From NCBI GenBank assembly GCA_024195265.1, contig JAJLRJ010000008.1:9188488-9252487 (forward strand): a DNA stretch of 64,000 nt. Direction: 5' to 3'. Below are positions 26,901 through 36,914 of the stretch, in pieces. Each line of letters begins with the position of its first letter. The first letter of the stretch is position 1. The position numbers and the translations under genes are program-made. The notes below the pieces were generated by a model. The model saw only the letters and a program-made list of their open reading frames with translations. It was not told the DNA's origin and made no database searches. The DNA is from Dendrophyllia cribrosa (lineage: Eukaryota; Cnidaria; Anthozoa; Scleractinia; Dendrophylliidae).

Positions 26901-29900
26901 TACTAGTGGTTGTATCTAATTTACATTCCAGATACAACCACTAGTGAGTTGTATCTGGAATGTGAATTTCACAAGTTTTTTACAACATTCGCGTCCGTGT
27001 TATATCCGCACTATACATTCACTCGGCTGCGCCTCGTGATTGTATAGGCTGATACAACACTCCTGCTCATGTAGTAAACATTACTTATTGTCTGTCTCAC
27101 AATGTATTCACTTGGAATGTAAGTTACAACATTCTCCAACCTGTTGTTGTGTTTCTTGACCATTTCCATTCATGCTGTGGAATGAGGTATTATTGATCGA
27201 GACCAGCTCACCGCTGGTGCACACATCAGGCACCCTAGCTAAACAACATCAACATGGATAATGAAATTGGAAGCCTTGAAGCATGGATAGCCACAGCCAA
27301 GAAACACAATGTGAGAATTATACACAGTTCCACCAATCACAGCCAACCATCGCAGTACTAATGGTGGCTCTGTTGCTCTTTCTCAGGTCGAATCAGTATT
27401 CAATCCAGGGGTCAATTCAATAAAACTTTTACAAGTGTAATTTACAAGTGTAGCCATTGTTTCAGAGGTTGAAAACAATAGCTACACTTGTAAATTACAC
27501 TTGTAAAAGTTTTACTGAATTGACCCCAGGTTAAATGTGTACCCAGTATTCAATCTAAGTAAGCTTACCCTAACCCCAGCACAAAGCCACATTTAACTCT
27601 AACACAAAGCTAACCATCACACAACTGGCTACATGTATCTTTGTGCTAGGGGTGTTGGTTAGCCTTGTGTTAAGGTTAGGGTTAGAATAAGGGTAAGCTT
27701 ACCTTCAGTAGCTTAAATACTGGGTGCACATTAACAACAACAATGATTTATTTTTCAAGTAATAAAACGAAATATAGTAGCAACCCGCAACCTATATTGA
27801 ATACTGATTTAACCTGAGAATGGATTTTACCTGCAACAGCTCCATATATCAATTCATACTCATGACAAGTAGTTTTATGTTGCTATGTATTTAAGACCTG
27901 ACAGCTAGATTGTACATAGTACTGAACTGTTATTGAGATCAGTAACAAATGTGAAATACTGTGTAGCATGAAAATTTTGTGGGAGTTTTATTTTGCAGAT
28001 TGGCGATTTTTTCTGTTTTGCGGTGCGAACAATTTTTTTGCGGTTCAAGATGACTGAAATTTCTGCTGAGAACAAATTGTTGCTAATTTTCTATTCAACT
28101 TTTGTTACTTGTTGAGTTACAGTACGCTCTTCTTAGAGACATTTCACTGCATTCTATTAAATCTTCGAAGGTGATACGGTACTGCTCGAGGTAAAGGACT
28201 GACTATTCTACGACCCGTAAATATTCTATTACGAGAATGTAAAATTTCAATGCTAATAGTTTTTATTTACGTTCGATAACGTCCCAGTAACACAAGTTTA
28301 CATTAAAAAGCAGAGTTCTTTATTTGATTGACGCGGATTACTATTTTGCGAGACTTTTTTCATGCGGGAACTTATTTTTGCCAATCAAGGGCAATCTGCA
28401 AACTTAATATAAAAAGCCACAAAAATTTCACACTACATGGTAGGGAATTTAACTTAAAAAATAACATAACTTATAACTGGTAACAACATTTTAGACTTGG
28501 AGTGTGCATTATAATGTTTAGAGATTGAGAGATACCTCAGACCTACATGTCGAAGGTCAAAAATACAAACTATCCAATAAGTCAATGACAGCAGGCTGAT
28601 GACAGTGAATTCTGAAGTTACAGGAAACAAAAGAGTTTCTTTCTGACCCTAAATCAGTTTTACTAATTTTAATTTATTATTTCTGATCTAGGTATTACAA
28701 CCCGAGAAAGAAAGGACTTGAAACTCAAGTGTTTACTATTACATTATCTATCACCTCAACATTTATGGTGCTGTTTTATAAGAGAAGGAAAATGCCATTC
28801 AAATTCAAGGTGATTTTATATCAAGGTCTTGCTAAAGTCTAAGTGTCATTAAATTTGTTCTACATGTATAGCCATTGTAATGCAGGATATTACCAACTCC
28901 AAAATAGTTGCCAGGGAGGATAACACTCTTAGAACAGATTAGGATCAGTGTTATTAGTATTTTAAATCATTATTTTCAAAATTAGAAGTATAATCTAACT
29001 TATAATATAGCTAGTCTACATGTAGTGTATGATACAGCAGGATTTTTATTATTTAACTTAGGTGTCCTAGAAGCTTGACACGATAATAAAGTTATTGATT
29101 GATTGATTGACACTAGGGGAGGTTCGAAGGATTTTTTTGGGTTTAAAATTCTTAATTTTTTGGGGATTAAACATTTTGCTCAGTATTTAATGGGTTAGAT
29201 TCTGGCTGGGATTTTTTGTGGTTTGGATTTTCTGCAAAACAGTTTAATTTATTATTAGGAATCCATGATTGGTGTAAATTTATAACTATCTGCTTGTAGC
29301 TTTCAACAAATGATTCAATGAACAAACAAAGCGAGAAACACAAAGTATTCCACTTCTGTTAACATTTTAAAATAAGCTGAGTTATGAGATTTTTTGGGTC
29401 TAGTTTTGCCCAAGGGGCTCTTGTTGGTCAAGATTGTGTATATAACCTCCCAGAGATATACCACATGACACTTGTCACCTTTCACGGTCATGTGACAAAC
29501 ATCATCAATTGCTGGTACCTTTCATCCCTCAAGAAAGACACTAAATATGATGTTGAAAGCTTGCAAAAACTTTTATGGATTCTGAATAAGTAACTGATTT
29601 TATAAATGTTACTAATCCAATATCATTAATTCAACAGTCCACCTTGCCAATCAGACCATTTGGGAAGATCCATGTGTTCTGCAACTTTGCAGCGATGTTT
29701 GTGATAGTTTATTTATGCCTGATTATTTGGTTTTCTAAGCTTTATGTATCCTGGTCTTGCTTCAAAAACTACAGAGAAGTATTGGAGTTATGTCAGAGCA
29801 CAAATATGGTAAGCTAAAATAAATCAATTAAAAAACATACATTATAAAATCGGCATCCAGTTGTGTCAATTACCCTTACCGATGCCTTTGTGTTGGTTTT

Positions 29901-32900
29901 AATTTCGGTATTTTTGCACACCGTCAAAGGTTTACTAAAATTAAACCTGAGAAACTTTACATCCACAGAAGGAAGTGTAATGGTACCACTAACTTGCCAT
30001 AATATAAATGTATGGCGGTTACCAAGTTTAATAACTCTCCACTACTTATTTCTGAACTCATCTTCTTTATTAATTAGTTGAACACAACTCAAGAAAACAT
30101 CAATTTGTACAGAATGTCAGTTTTGAGAACTAGAACGTTAGAAAATATTTTTTATTAGGCTAAAGTAGTTACTGTTAAAAACACTTGCCAAAGTACATTA
30201 ACAATGTACAACCCCCTTAAAATGTACAAACCGTTGCCAAAGCAGAAAGGGTCAGTAGGTTGGTATAACACTGTTGGTTAAGGCAAATCATTGACCCTTG
30301 TTTTTTAATTAGGCATGGATATAATGGAGCTGAATGGAGCTTAGTTTGTAATAATCTGATTTCAAATTAATTCTACAGGTTCAGTGCTATCCTTGTGACA
30401 GATGTGATCCAGATGGACTGAAGGAATGTGTTAAGGAAAAACACAAGATGTTCCACTGCCAAAATGTTAAAAAAGAACAGGTCAGAATGAAAGACTTCCT
30501 GATCTCACCATCTTGTGACCTTGATCACCTAGAAACTTTGCAGTAATATAGACAAGTTTAACAAATATGGGTAGTTTCTTGTTGTTGTGGATGGTGTGAT
30601 CACCAAATGACGCAAAACAATAGATTCAAAAGACACTGAACAATACCCATACCACAACACATTTTAAAGCCAACGAACAATGGCTTCGGCAACACCAAGA
30701 AACACCCGAAATATGGTACCCTGGGTGCCAGAGGCTTGTCTCACACTCTCTTCTGTCTCACACTCTCTTCTGTCTCATTTGACACGCCTCTTATGTCTCT
30801 TATATTTTCGCCGCTCAACAAGCCTCTGGACAAGAGCGCGATTTCTTTGACAGTGCCGAGTCAATAACGATATCACTTAATACAAAAACATCCAGAGTCT
30901 GGATGTTTTGCTGACTTTGCTGATGGCCTCCTACGGGATGTTGAATGTTTCAAGCATTGCGATTGGGGGATAAGTTCAATGGACGTGTGATCCGAACGCA
31001 TGTGGTTTGGAGGTTTCATTCATTCATTCTTTATTTGCCATATATACAACATGTTACAGAGCAAGATGAAAATAATAAAGGATTAGAGAAAAAAGTGAAT
31101 GGCGAGGAGACCTGAAAGAAACCACGAGGCTTATAATGAGTCAGGTTCCCTCACTTAAAGGGATTCACTTAGAGGTGGCGAAGATCAAAGCTTAGACTGA
31201 TACTACAGGAGATCAACTCCTTCCAGTTCAATGGAAGAAACTCTCTCCAAACTCACGGTACCACAATGGGAACTAAAGTGGCAGTTTCTTTTGCCAACAT
31301 CTTTATGTCCACGGTAGAAACAGACATTTTCAGAAAAAAGCAAGACAAATTAACCCCTCGAGTGGAAAAGGTACATTAATGACGTGTTCTCCCTGTGGGA
31401 CACAAAAAGAGAGGAAATAGACCAGTTTATTTTAGAAGAAAACAGGCACCATCCGACCATAAAATTCACAGCTGAAATATCAGAGAAGACAAATTTCCTA
31501 GACACTACTATCTATAAAGCTGAGAGATTCTACAAGACCGCGTATTACAAACAGCATTTGACAGCTAGTGACAGCTAGTATGTAATTAAAAACCCACATC
31601 TCTCATTCCTCCACGTGCCTGAACATGTGATCTCAGTAGGACACATCAGAAAGGTCAAGGTCCATTCAGCACGGTAAATCAAGGCGCTCTTTGCCAGAGG
31701 TTCACTCGCGGCTTCGCCGCTCGTTACCAGCCTTTGGCCAACAGTTCTCACAAAAGCGTGCTGCGAGAGAACCTCTAGCACCCAGGGTACAAATATGGGG
31801 AATGTATAACAAGATGACATTAAAGATGATTATATACATACACACATACATACTTCATATAAAGTGGAAATATGCTTACTAGCTACAAAGCTACAACCCT
31901 GGCCAATACTCTTGGGACACTTCCGAAATAACTCTGCAATTTAAAGCATTCCCCGTTCCCCCTCCCCCCTCCCCAGTGCAATGTTGACCTCACGGGTAAC
32001 AAATTGTTTTCACGGCAATCAACATTGCTGTGGGGAGAGGGGAGGACTGAAATGGCATGTGTTAACGACATTCAGAAGCATACTGAATAGTAGGATAAAA
32101 ATATATTAGGGAAGCGTATTTTTGCGTGTAATTTCAGCGAGTGTCCCAAGAAGTATTGGCCAGGGTTGTCTGAAATGGGCTTTGTAATAGAAATAGACTT
32201 TCTGTTCTTCTATGGTGTTATTTTCGTTGGTATAACTGTCGAGGTAGCCATGTTTGTAATCGTGATCGCAAAGAATTGACATTTATCTCCACTGGTGAAC
32301 ATCGCAATATATGCACTGAGCTATGTGACTCAGTTTCAAGGGCCTGTTAGCGAGAAGATAGCTCATATTTGGATTGTCGTGTTCTTAACATAGTCCGTTA
32401 TTGTAACTAAGCTTTCATTTGTAACAGTGGTGTTACAAGTTTGGCGGACAAGCTATTATGTGCTTTCATTGATCGTGTGTCGCCTGTTTTTGTGCCTACT
32501 TTACGAGATTTTAGAATTCTGTATCACGAAAATGAGGTCCAATTTACGCGCGATTCGCGCGCTGTGGCGTCCGTTCTTTATGCGTAAGCGTTGCCACTTA
32601 GGCGATTCTGGAGACAAATACCACAGGAGAAACAGCAAGACTTAATTCAATGTGGTGGCTGCTTCGCTAAGTTTATTTTCAGTTGGATAACGCAGCTCAG
32701 ATAGCGCGTGACATGTTGTGTCTATCATGTCGACCTACTTTATTTGTGACATTTCTCGGCAACATTTCTCACCAAAGAAAAGTAATTTTTGAAATGCTTT
32801 TAATCAACTTCTGATCTGTCGAAGAGCGTCAATAGTGTCGCTATCATCTGATCTTGTTCATGAGATGGATTTGTCTACATATTAGGGCCGATATGTATGA

Positions 32901-35775
32901 TTTTGAACATTTCTCACTTCAATAACATAACAAAAAATGAAATTTAATTAAATCATTTTACTGCCATTTTGGTGAGAAATGTTCATAAATAGCCACACGG
33001 TTCCTGTGCTATATGAAAACGAGTACAAAACAAAGATAACACACAAGCGATAGAATTCCATGCCAGTTTATTTTTGAAAAAGCTATTGGCTGTCCGGCAG
33101 GTCTCTTCGAAATAGTGAGAAATGACTAGAAATAATAGTGAGAACTGTTACAACTTGTTGCTGTCACGCAATGCTTTCAAAGTAAATATATAATGTGGAC
33201 GCTAGGCATTCCACTCCATTATTTTGCCGTCCCAAGGCATCACTCCTACCATATAATTCGCAATAGCGATTTAACATCGGGACTTTCATATTTAAAACGG
33301 CGTAAAACAGTCTTGCAATCAGCCGCATGTAAAATCAGTAAACTTTCGTCAAAATTCTAAAACGAATGATCGAACGTTAACCCGGCGACCCGCCTAGGCA
33401 CGCACAGTACTGCAATACACACAAAGAGAACACTTAACTACTTAATGTGCACTTCCGTACCTACAATTTACCCACCTTTCTTTGTGCTTTTTTCACGATT
33501 AAAACCTTTTCCTTACAAAGACGTTTTCGGACAACCCTGGCCAATACTCTTGGGACACTTCCGAAATAACTCTGCAATTTAAAGCATTCCCCGTTCCCCC
33601 TCCCCCCTCCCCAGTGCAATGTTGACCTCACGGGTAACAAATTGTTTTCACGGCAATCAACATTGCTGTGGGGAGAGGGGAGGACTGAAATGGCATGTGT
33701 TAACGACATTCAGAAGCATACTGAATAGTAGGATAAAAATATATTAGGGAAGCGTATTTTTGCGTGTAATTTCAGTGAGTGTCCCAAGAAGTATTGGCCA
33801 GGGTTGTAGTTTCCAGGTATTCCACAATAAACTAACAATATAACAATTAGTAATGAAATAAGTAAAATTAAAAGATACTAAAAATACTAAAAATTATGTA
33901 CATTAAACAAGAAGAGCTGAGCAATGTACTCCCCCGGCAACATTAATTCTGACTATCATAAATTGCATTTTCTAAAGGTTCATTATAATGCTAATACAAG
34001 TAGACTGTTGTTAACAGTAAACACACAGATGAGTTTGTATAGTGGTCATCTCCTTAGATCCAATAATTATGACAACACTGTAAAGTGAAGGATAGCTAAG
34101 GGTCAAGGCCACATGACACACCCTTTTGAGCCTTGTCGACCTTTTAGTGGTCAGGAATTTGATATCAAAAGAATATTAAACTGACAATGTTTTGATTTAT
34201 TTTCAGGGCGCTTTTTGCTTGTTTAACTACAACCTCAGCGTTTTTGTGTTCCTCACAGGTAATGGTAAACTGCTATCATGTGAAAGAGTTTGTTAAGGTC
34301 GACACACACAGGGTGACTATTTTTAATTAAAGGGCTCCTGGCAATAACGTACTTTTTTTTTTTTTTTTTTTTTGTTAGATGCATGTTTATTTACATTTAA
34401 TCCTTATAGTAATTAAATGTAAATAAACATGCATCTAAAAAAAAAAAAAAAAAAAAAAGCAATAACGTACTTAAAAAAACGTAAAATACGTTTTTGGAAA
34501 ATTTTCACTGAAATCTTGGATTTGACTCGCTTGCCAAAGTTATGACTGGATCATGTAAATATGACTGAAAGGATTTAAACCAGGTCAACAAATCTTCTAT
34601 CATCGAACAGAATAATTTTTTTTCTGAAAAGATACATAGGGTGTCCTGAGCATGGGGGCCATAGGGTGTCATAGGGGCCCAAAACATTTTCTCAAAGATG
34701 TGGATTTTCTTCTCCATTTTGGATCTGTTTTAGTACCTTGACAATAATAAATCATTAATTTGACAAAACTGTGCTTTTAAAGGCCTAAAACATACATTCT
34801 ATTTTAGTGAAAGTTACCAAAAACACACTTAGGACGTTCTTGTCGGGAGCCCTTCAATTATAAACTATCCTATGTATACTTTCAAAAAAGGCAATTTTAT
34901 TGGATATGATCATGTTTAACACTGTACAGTGTTTCATGCACCATTTCTTGGAACTGCATTGCCATGTCAGCTGCCGAAGCCATTTTGAGACAAAATGCTG
35001 CTTGTTGCAGAAAGTAGAACTCCGTTAATACTTTCAACAAGCAGCAGCAACTTGTTCGCAATCAGGCTTTGTCTGAGGCAGGATGCAGTGTATTCTGCAC
35101 AATGCAATGCTTGTACACCGTTCCTCGCCACCGGTACTTATAAAGGTGTTGCAAGACAATTTTAGTTGCACAAACATCTTGCTCAGTTTATGCCACCTCA
35201 AAAGGGTTATGTCAATCACGGTTCTCCTGGAATTGCTTCTAAAATCACCCAACTTAAACTTGAAAAATCCTGGCTTCTATTTGACCTCAGAGCTTTGGGC
35301 TAAAATACTACTTGGAATTTTTCATTGGCAAAAGCCTTGACAGTCCACTAGAGGGTTACGTGGGAGAAGGAAATTTAATTCATTTATGTACCCTTATTTT
35401 TGGATTTTTACACCTCTTATGTTGTTTGTTTTCTTTGCAGTATTTGCCTATGTTGGCGGCCTTGTGGTATTCCTCAGCAATTTCTTCAGAGTTGTGCTTC
35501 ATTACACGTTTAGAGCCACCTTCCTGTTTATCCACTGGTGTCATGTTGTATTCGGAGCAAGGGAAGGACACAGGGCTAGTGTGGATCTGCCGGAAATTCA
35601 TTCAAATTCTGGATATCAAGAGCCAATCCAAGAACCATTTCAATATGTGGATAGCAACAGACAGAATGAAACTGAAGTAACAGATGATAGTCTACATTGT
35701 AATTTTAACTCAAGCATTGATACATGTAATCATGTGGAGGAAGAGGACACGCTTGTTGATGCTATTATGACATAG
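22465..35775 (+). CDS. Nine-exon multi-pass membrane protein, family not recognised
   Basis: Exons are 22465-22662, 25033-25059, 25932-25976, 26586-26713, 28692-28809, 29638-29808, 30379-30480, 34207-34258 and 35441-35775. All have GT-AG borders and join without a stop to give 391 residues. Likely membrane spans fall near residues 22-42, 82-99, 105-125, 146-162, 185-208 and 272-296, with a weaker one near 301-316. A cysteine-rich segment (VQCYPCDRCDPDGLKEC, about 230-246, plus a further CxxC-like HC) lies between the fifth and sixth spans. The hydrophilic acidic C-tail of about 75 residues ends in AIMT. The first donor must be GAG|GTAAAA: the competing GTTTGT donor 12 bp upstream would put a TGA in exon 2. 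The frame stays open upstream of the ATG, so an earlier start is possible. I cannot name the family; receptor, channel or transporter roles would be guesses. Confidence 0.8.
23294..23811. mobile_element. 518-bp hAT-like non-autonomous element in intron 1
   Basis: The ends CAGGGGCGTAGCTA and TGGCTACACCCCTG are inverted repeats of the widespread CAGGGGCGTAG type seen in hAT elements. The 5-bp direct repeat CTCAA flanks them (23289-23293 and 23812-23816). Inside, a second palindrome (arms about 23497-23540 and 23600-23640, ACTTATTGACTAAG and its complement) looks like another element or a foldback core. Confidence 0.7.
23945..24250. repeat. TTA microsatellites and AT-rich simple sequence
   Basis: (TTA)n tracts lie at about 23948-23978 and 24154-24170, and AATTAATTAATTAATTAATA near 24240. 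In between, AAAATCGGGAGTTC-like words repeat. Confidence 0.6.
24300..24420. repeat. Inverted repeat (AATCAAACCCAATC family)
   Basis: AATCAAACCCAATCAAAC is answered by TTGGGTTTGATTAGTT, and AATCGAACACAATCAAAG by TTGATTGTGTTCGATT. Two adjacent stems form a cruciform-capable block. Confidence 0.5.
24613..24735. repeat. Inverted repeat (GGACTGAGTGGAGTCCAATT family)
   Basis: The left half, with GTCCAATTCGGTCTGTAATC, is complemented by GATTACAAACAGAATTGGAC. A GACAACCGCAAAGCGGGAGTC hairpin sits in the middle. It is probably a MITE, but no target duplication was identified. Confidence 0.55.
25292..25666. mobile_element. ~375-bp foldback element in intron 2
   Basis: Nearly the whole length is one imperfect palindrome with arms of about 180 bp. 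It starts ACAGGGAGCCCAGACTCACA and ends with the near complement at 25666. The arms meet around the GGCGTTTTAGTGAG region near 25470. There is no coding content. Confidence 0.8.
26921..27070. repeat. Dispersed repeat (GATACAAC...TAGTGAGTTGTATC), copy 1
   Basis: The block has TAGATACAAC/GTTGTATC stems, then TTCACAAG, CAACATTCGCGTCCGTG and CACTCGGCTGCGCCTC, and ends near TGATACAACACTCCTGCTCA. The same block lies at 52020-52280, where its first part is tandemly amplified. Confidence 0.7.
27382..27820. mobile_element. Nested palindromic elements in intron 4
   Basis: The outer inverted ends are CTCAGGTCGAATCAGTATTC (27382) and its near complement ending at 27820. Inside lie two separate palindromes: 27410-27525, with GGTCAATTC...GAATTGACC ends and a CCAGG repeat on each side, and 27537-27729, with GTGTACCCAGTATT and AATACTGGGTGCAC ends. 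Each has its own loop. Confidence 0.75.
30582..30705. repeat. Dispersed repeat, copy 2
   Basis: Partner of 21598-21745, in the same orientation and diverged by substitutions and small gaps. Confidence 0.5.
31190..31578 (+). pseudogene. Penelope-like reverse transcriptase fragment
   Basis: In intron 7 of the membrane-protein gene. A first frame reads NSFQFNGRNS then THGTTMGTKVAVSFANIFM, the central motif of Penelope-type reverse transcriptases. A frameshift near 31345-31365 moves the reading to WKRYINDVFSLW and then KFTAEISEKTNFLDT. The catalytic Y-[IV]-D-D motif reads YIND (31372-31383), so a metal-binding aspartate is replaced by asparagine. The fragment stops at a TAG at 31576-31578. No GIY-YIG nuclease region is present, so this is a dead 5'- and 3'-truncated copy. 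Confidence 0.75.
31893..33807. mobile_element. 1.9-kb unit bounded by 277-bp direct repeats
   Basis: The segments 31893-32169 and 33531-33807 are nearly identical (I see one substitution, C to T, near the right end of each) and in the same orientation. Each copy itself starts ACAACCCTGGCCAATAC and ends with its near complement, so each looks like a MITE or like an LTR with inverted tips. The 1361 bp between them have no recognisable coding content. The outer flanks both read TA next to the repeat, while the inner flanks do not match each other. It could be one LTR-like or composite element, or two independent MITE insertions. Confidence 0.65.
34341..34472. mobile_element. Palindromic retro-insertion with poly-T and poly-A ends
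   Basis: The 14-bp direct repeat GCAATAACGTACTT (34341-34354 and 34459-34472) encloses a T run, then TTAGATGCATGTTTATTTAC (34375 on), a short centre, the exact inverted copy ending near 34438, and an A run to 34458. Each arm reads outward as a cDNA 3' end: AATAAA lies about 10 bases before the tail. This fits two oppositely oriented 3' ends inserted at one staggered break. Confidence 0.85.
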
Positions 35776-36142
35776 ATGTGTCTTGTGACACAAATCTGTT
35801 ATTTGCAAATGGAAGCTATGATGGTGTGTAAATCTTTCAACCATGCACAACATTTAGTTACATGCAACTGAAATCAAGAGGTAATTTGTCATGTCAAACA
35901 TCTTGGGAAAGGGCACAGGGATGGCATCACGGAGCTTAAAGTGTCCCTGTGATCAAATTTTTGATTTTGATTTTTTTACATTTTCGTGTACTATTAGACT
36001 TTCTTACCCATCTTGCCAAATTTCAATCCATTACGAACATCAGAAGTCATTTTATTTTAACATTTATTTCCGAGAATTTTCGGCCGCCATTAATCAACAT
36101 TGTTCCAAGGCTTGGTTGCGAATGGGAGAAAGTGACGTCAAA

Positions 36143-36290
36143 GACTCAAACATACCTCACGGGTTGAAATTATAATAACAATCAGCATAGAAAATTGCAC
36201 GAAGAACAAGTCCAAAGTTTTTGTTGCTTTTCGCGTGATTTTCACTACTTATTGTTATTATAATTTCAACCCGTGAGGTATGTTTGAGTC
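36143..36290. repeat. Perfect 40-bp inverted repeat
   Basis: Arms at 36143-36182 and 36251-36290 are exact complements and are separated by 68 bp. It lies about 370 bp after the stop codon of the upstream gene, possibly in its 3' UTR. It is probably a MITE; no flanking duplication was identified. Confidence 0.8.
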
Positions 36291-36530
36291 TGATCGTCAT
36301 TCTGGACCCCAGGTCACTCTACAAGGTTAGGTAATTTTACACAACATCAGCAAAACAAAGAACTCAGCTTTCTTTTTACGTCGAGGAGTGGACGACAGCA
36401 AACGAAGCTGTACTTTGGATGTAATTTAATTAGCAAAAAGTAAGGAATGTTTTTCTTTTCGTGAAATGGCCATTTTATTCTCCGTGAAACGTGAAATGAC
36501 AATTTTATTTTTCGTGAAACGTGATCTTGA

Positions 36531-36531
36531 C

Positions 36532-36571
<40 letters not shown>
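36531..36571. repeat. Poly-C run
   Basis: About 40 consecutive C residues, preceded by two degenerate copies of an AATGRCMATTTTATT...CGTGAAACGTGA motif. The assembled length is unreliable. Confidence 0.9.
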
Positions 36572-36914
36572 ATTACCACACTCTAAAACTGGGTGCAGGT
36601 GGTGGAAACATTTAGGGAAAAAATAGCAAATTGGGAGTAATAAATCTTAAATCAAACTGAGTCCAGTACTTTAGCCAATTATTTAGATCTGCAGAACCCA
36701 TGGAAAGTGCAGATTTAATAATTTGCAACAGTTTCCAGGACAGATGCCAAATTGATAAAAAAAATGAGAGGTTAGTATTCAAATACTGAATATAATAATG
36801 GTCATTAAAAAAAGATTCCAAAAATCAGTTGATAAAAAATGTTTTTATTTAAATTAAATTTCATGTACAAGTCTATTTGTAATTGATGTAGTAAGCTAAG
36901 CACTAGATCATTCA

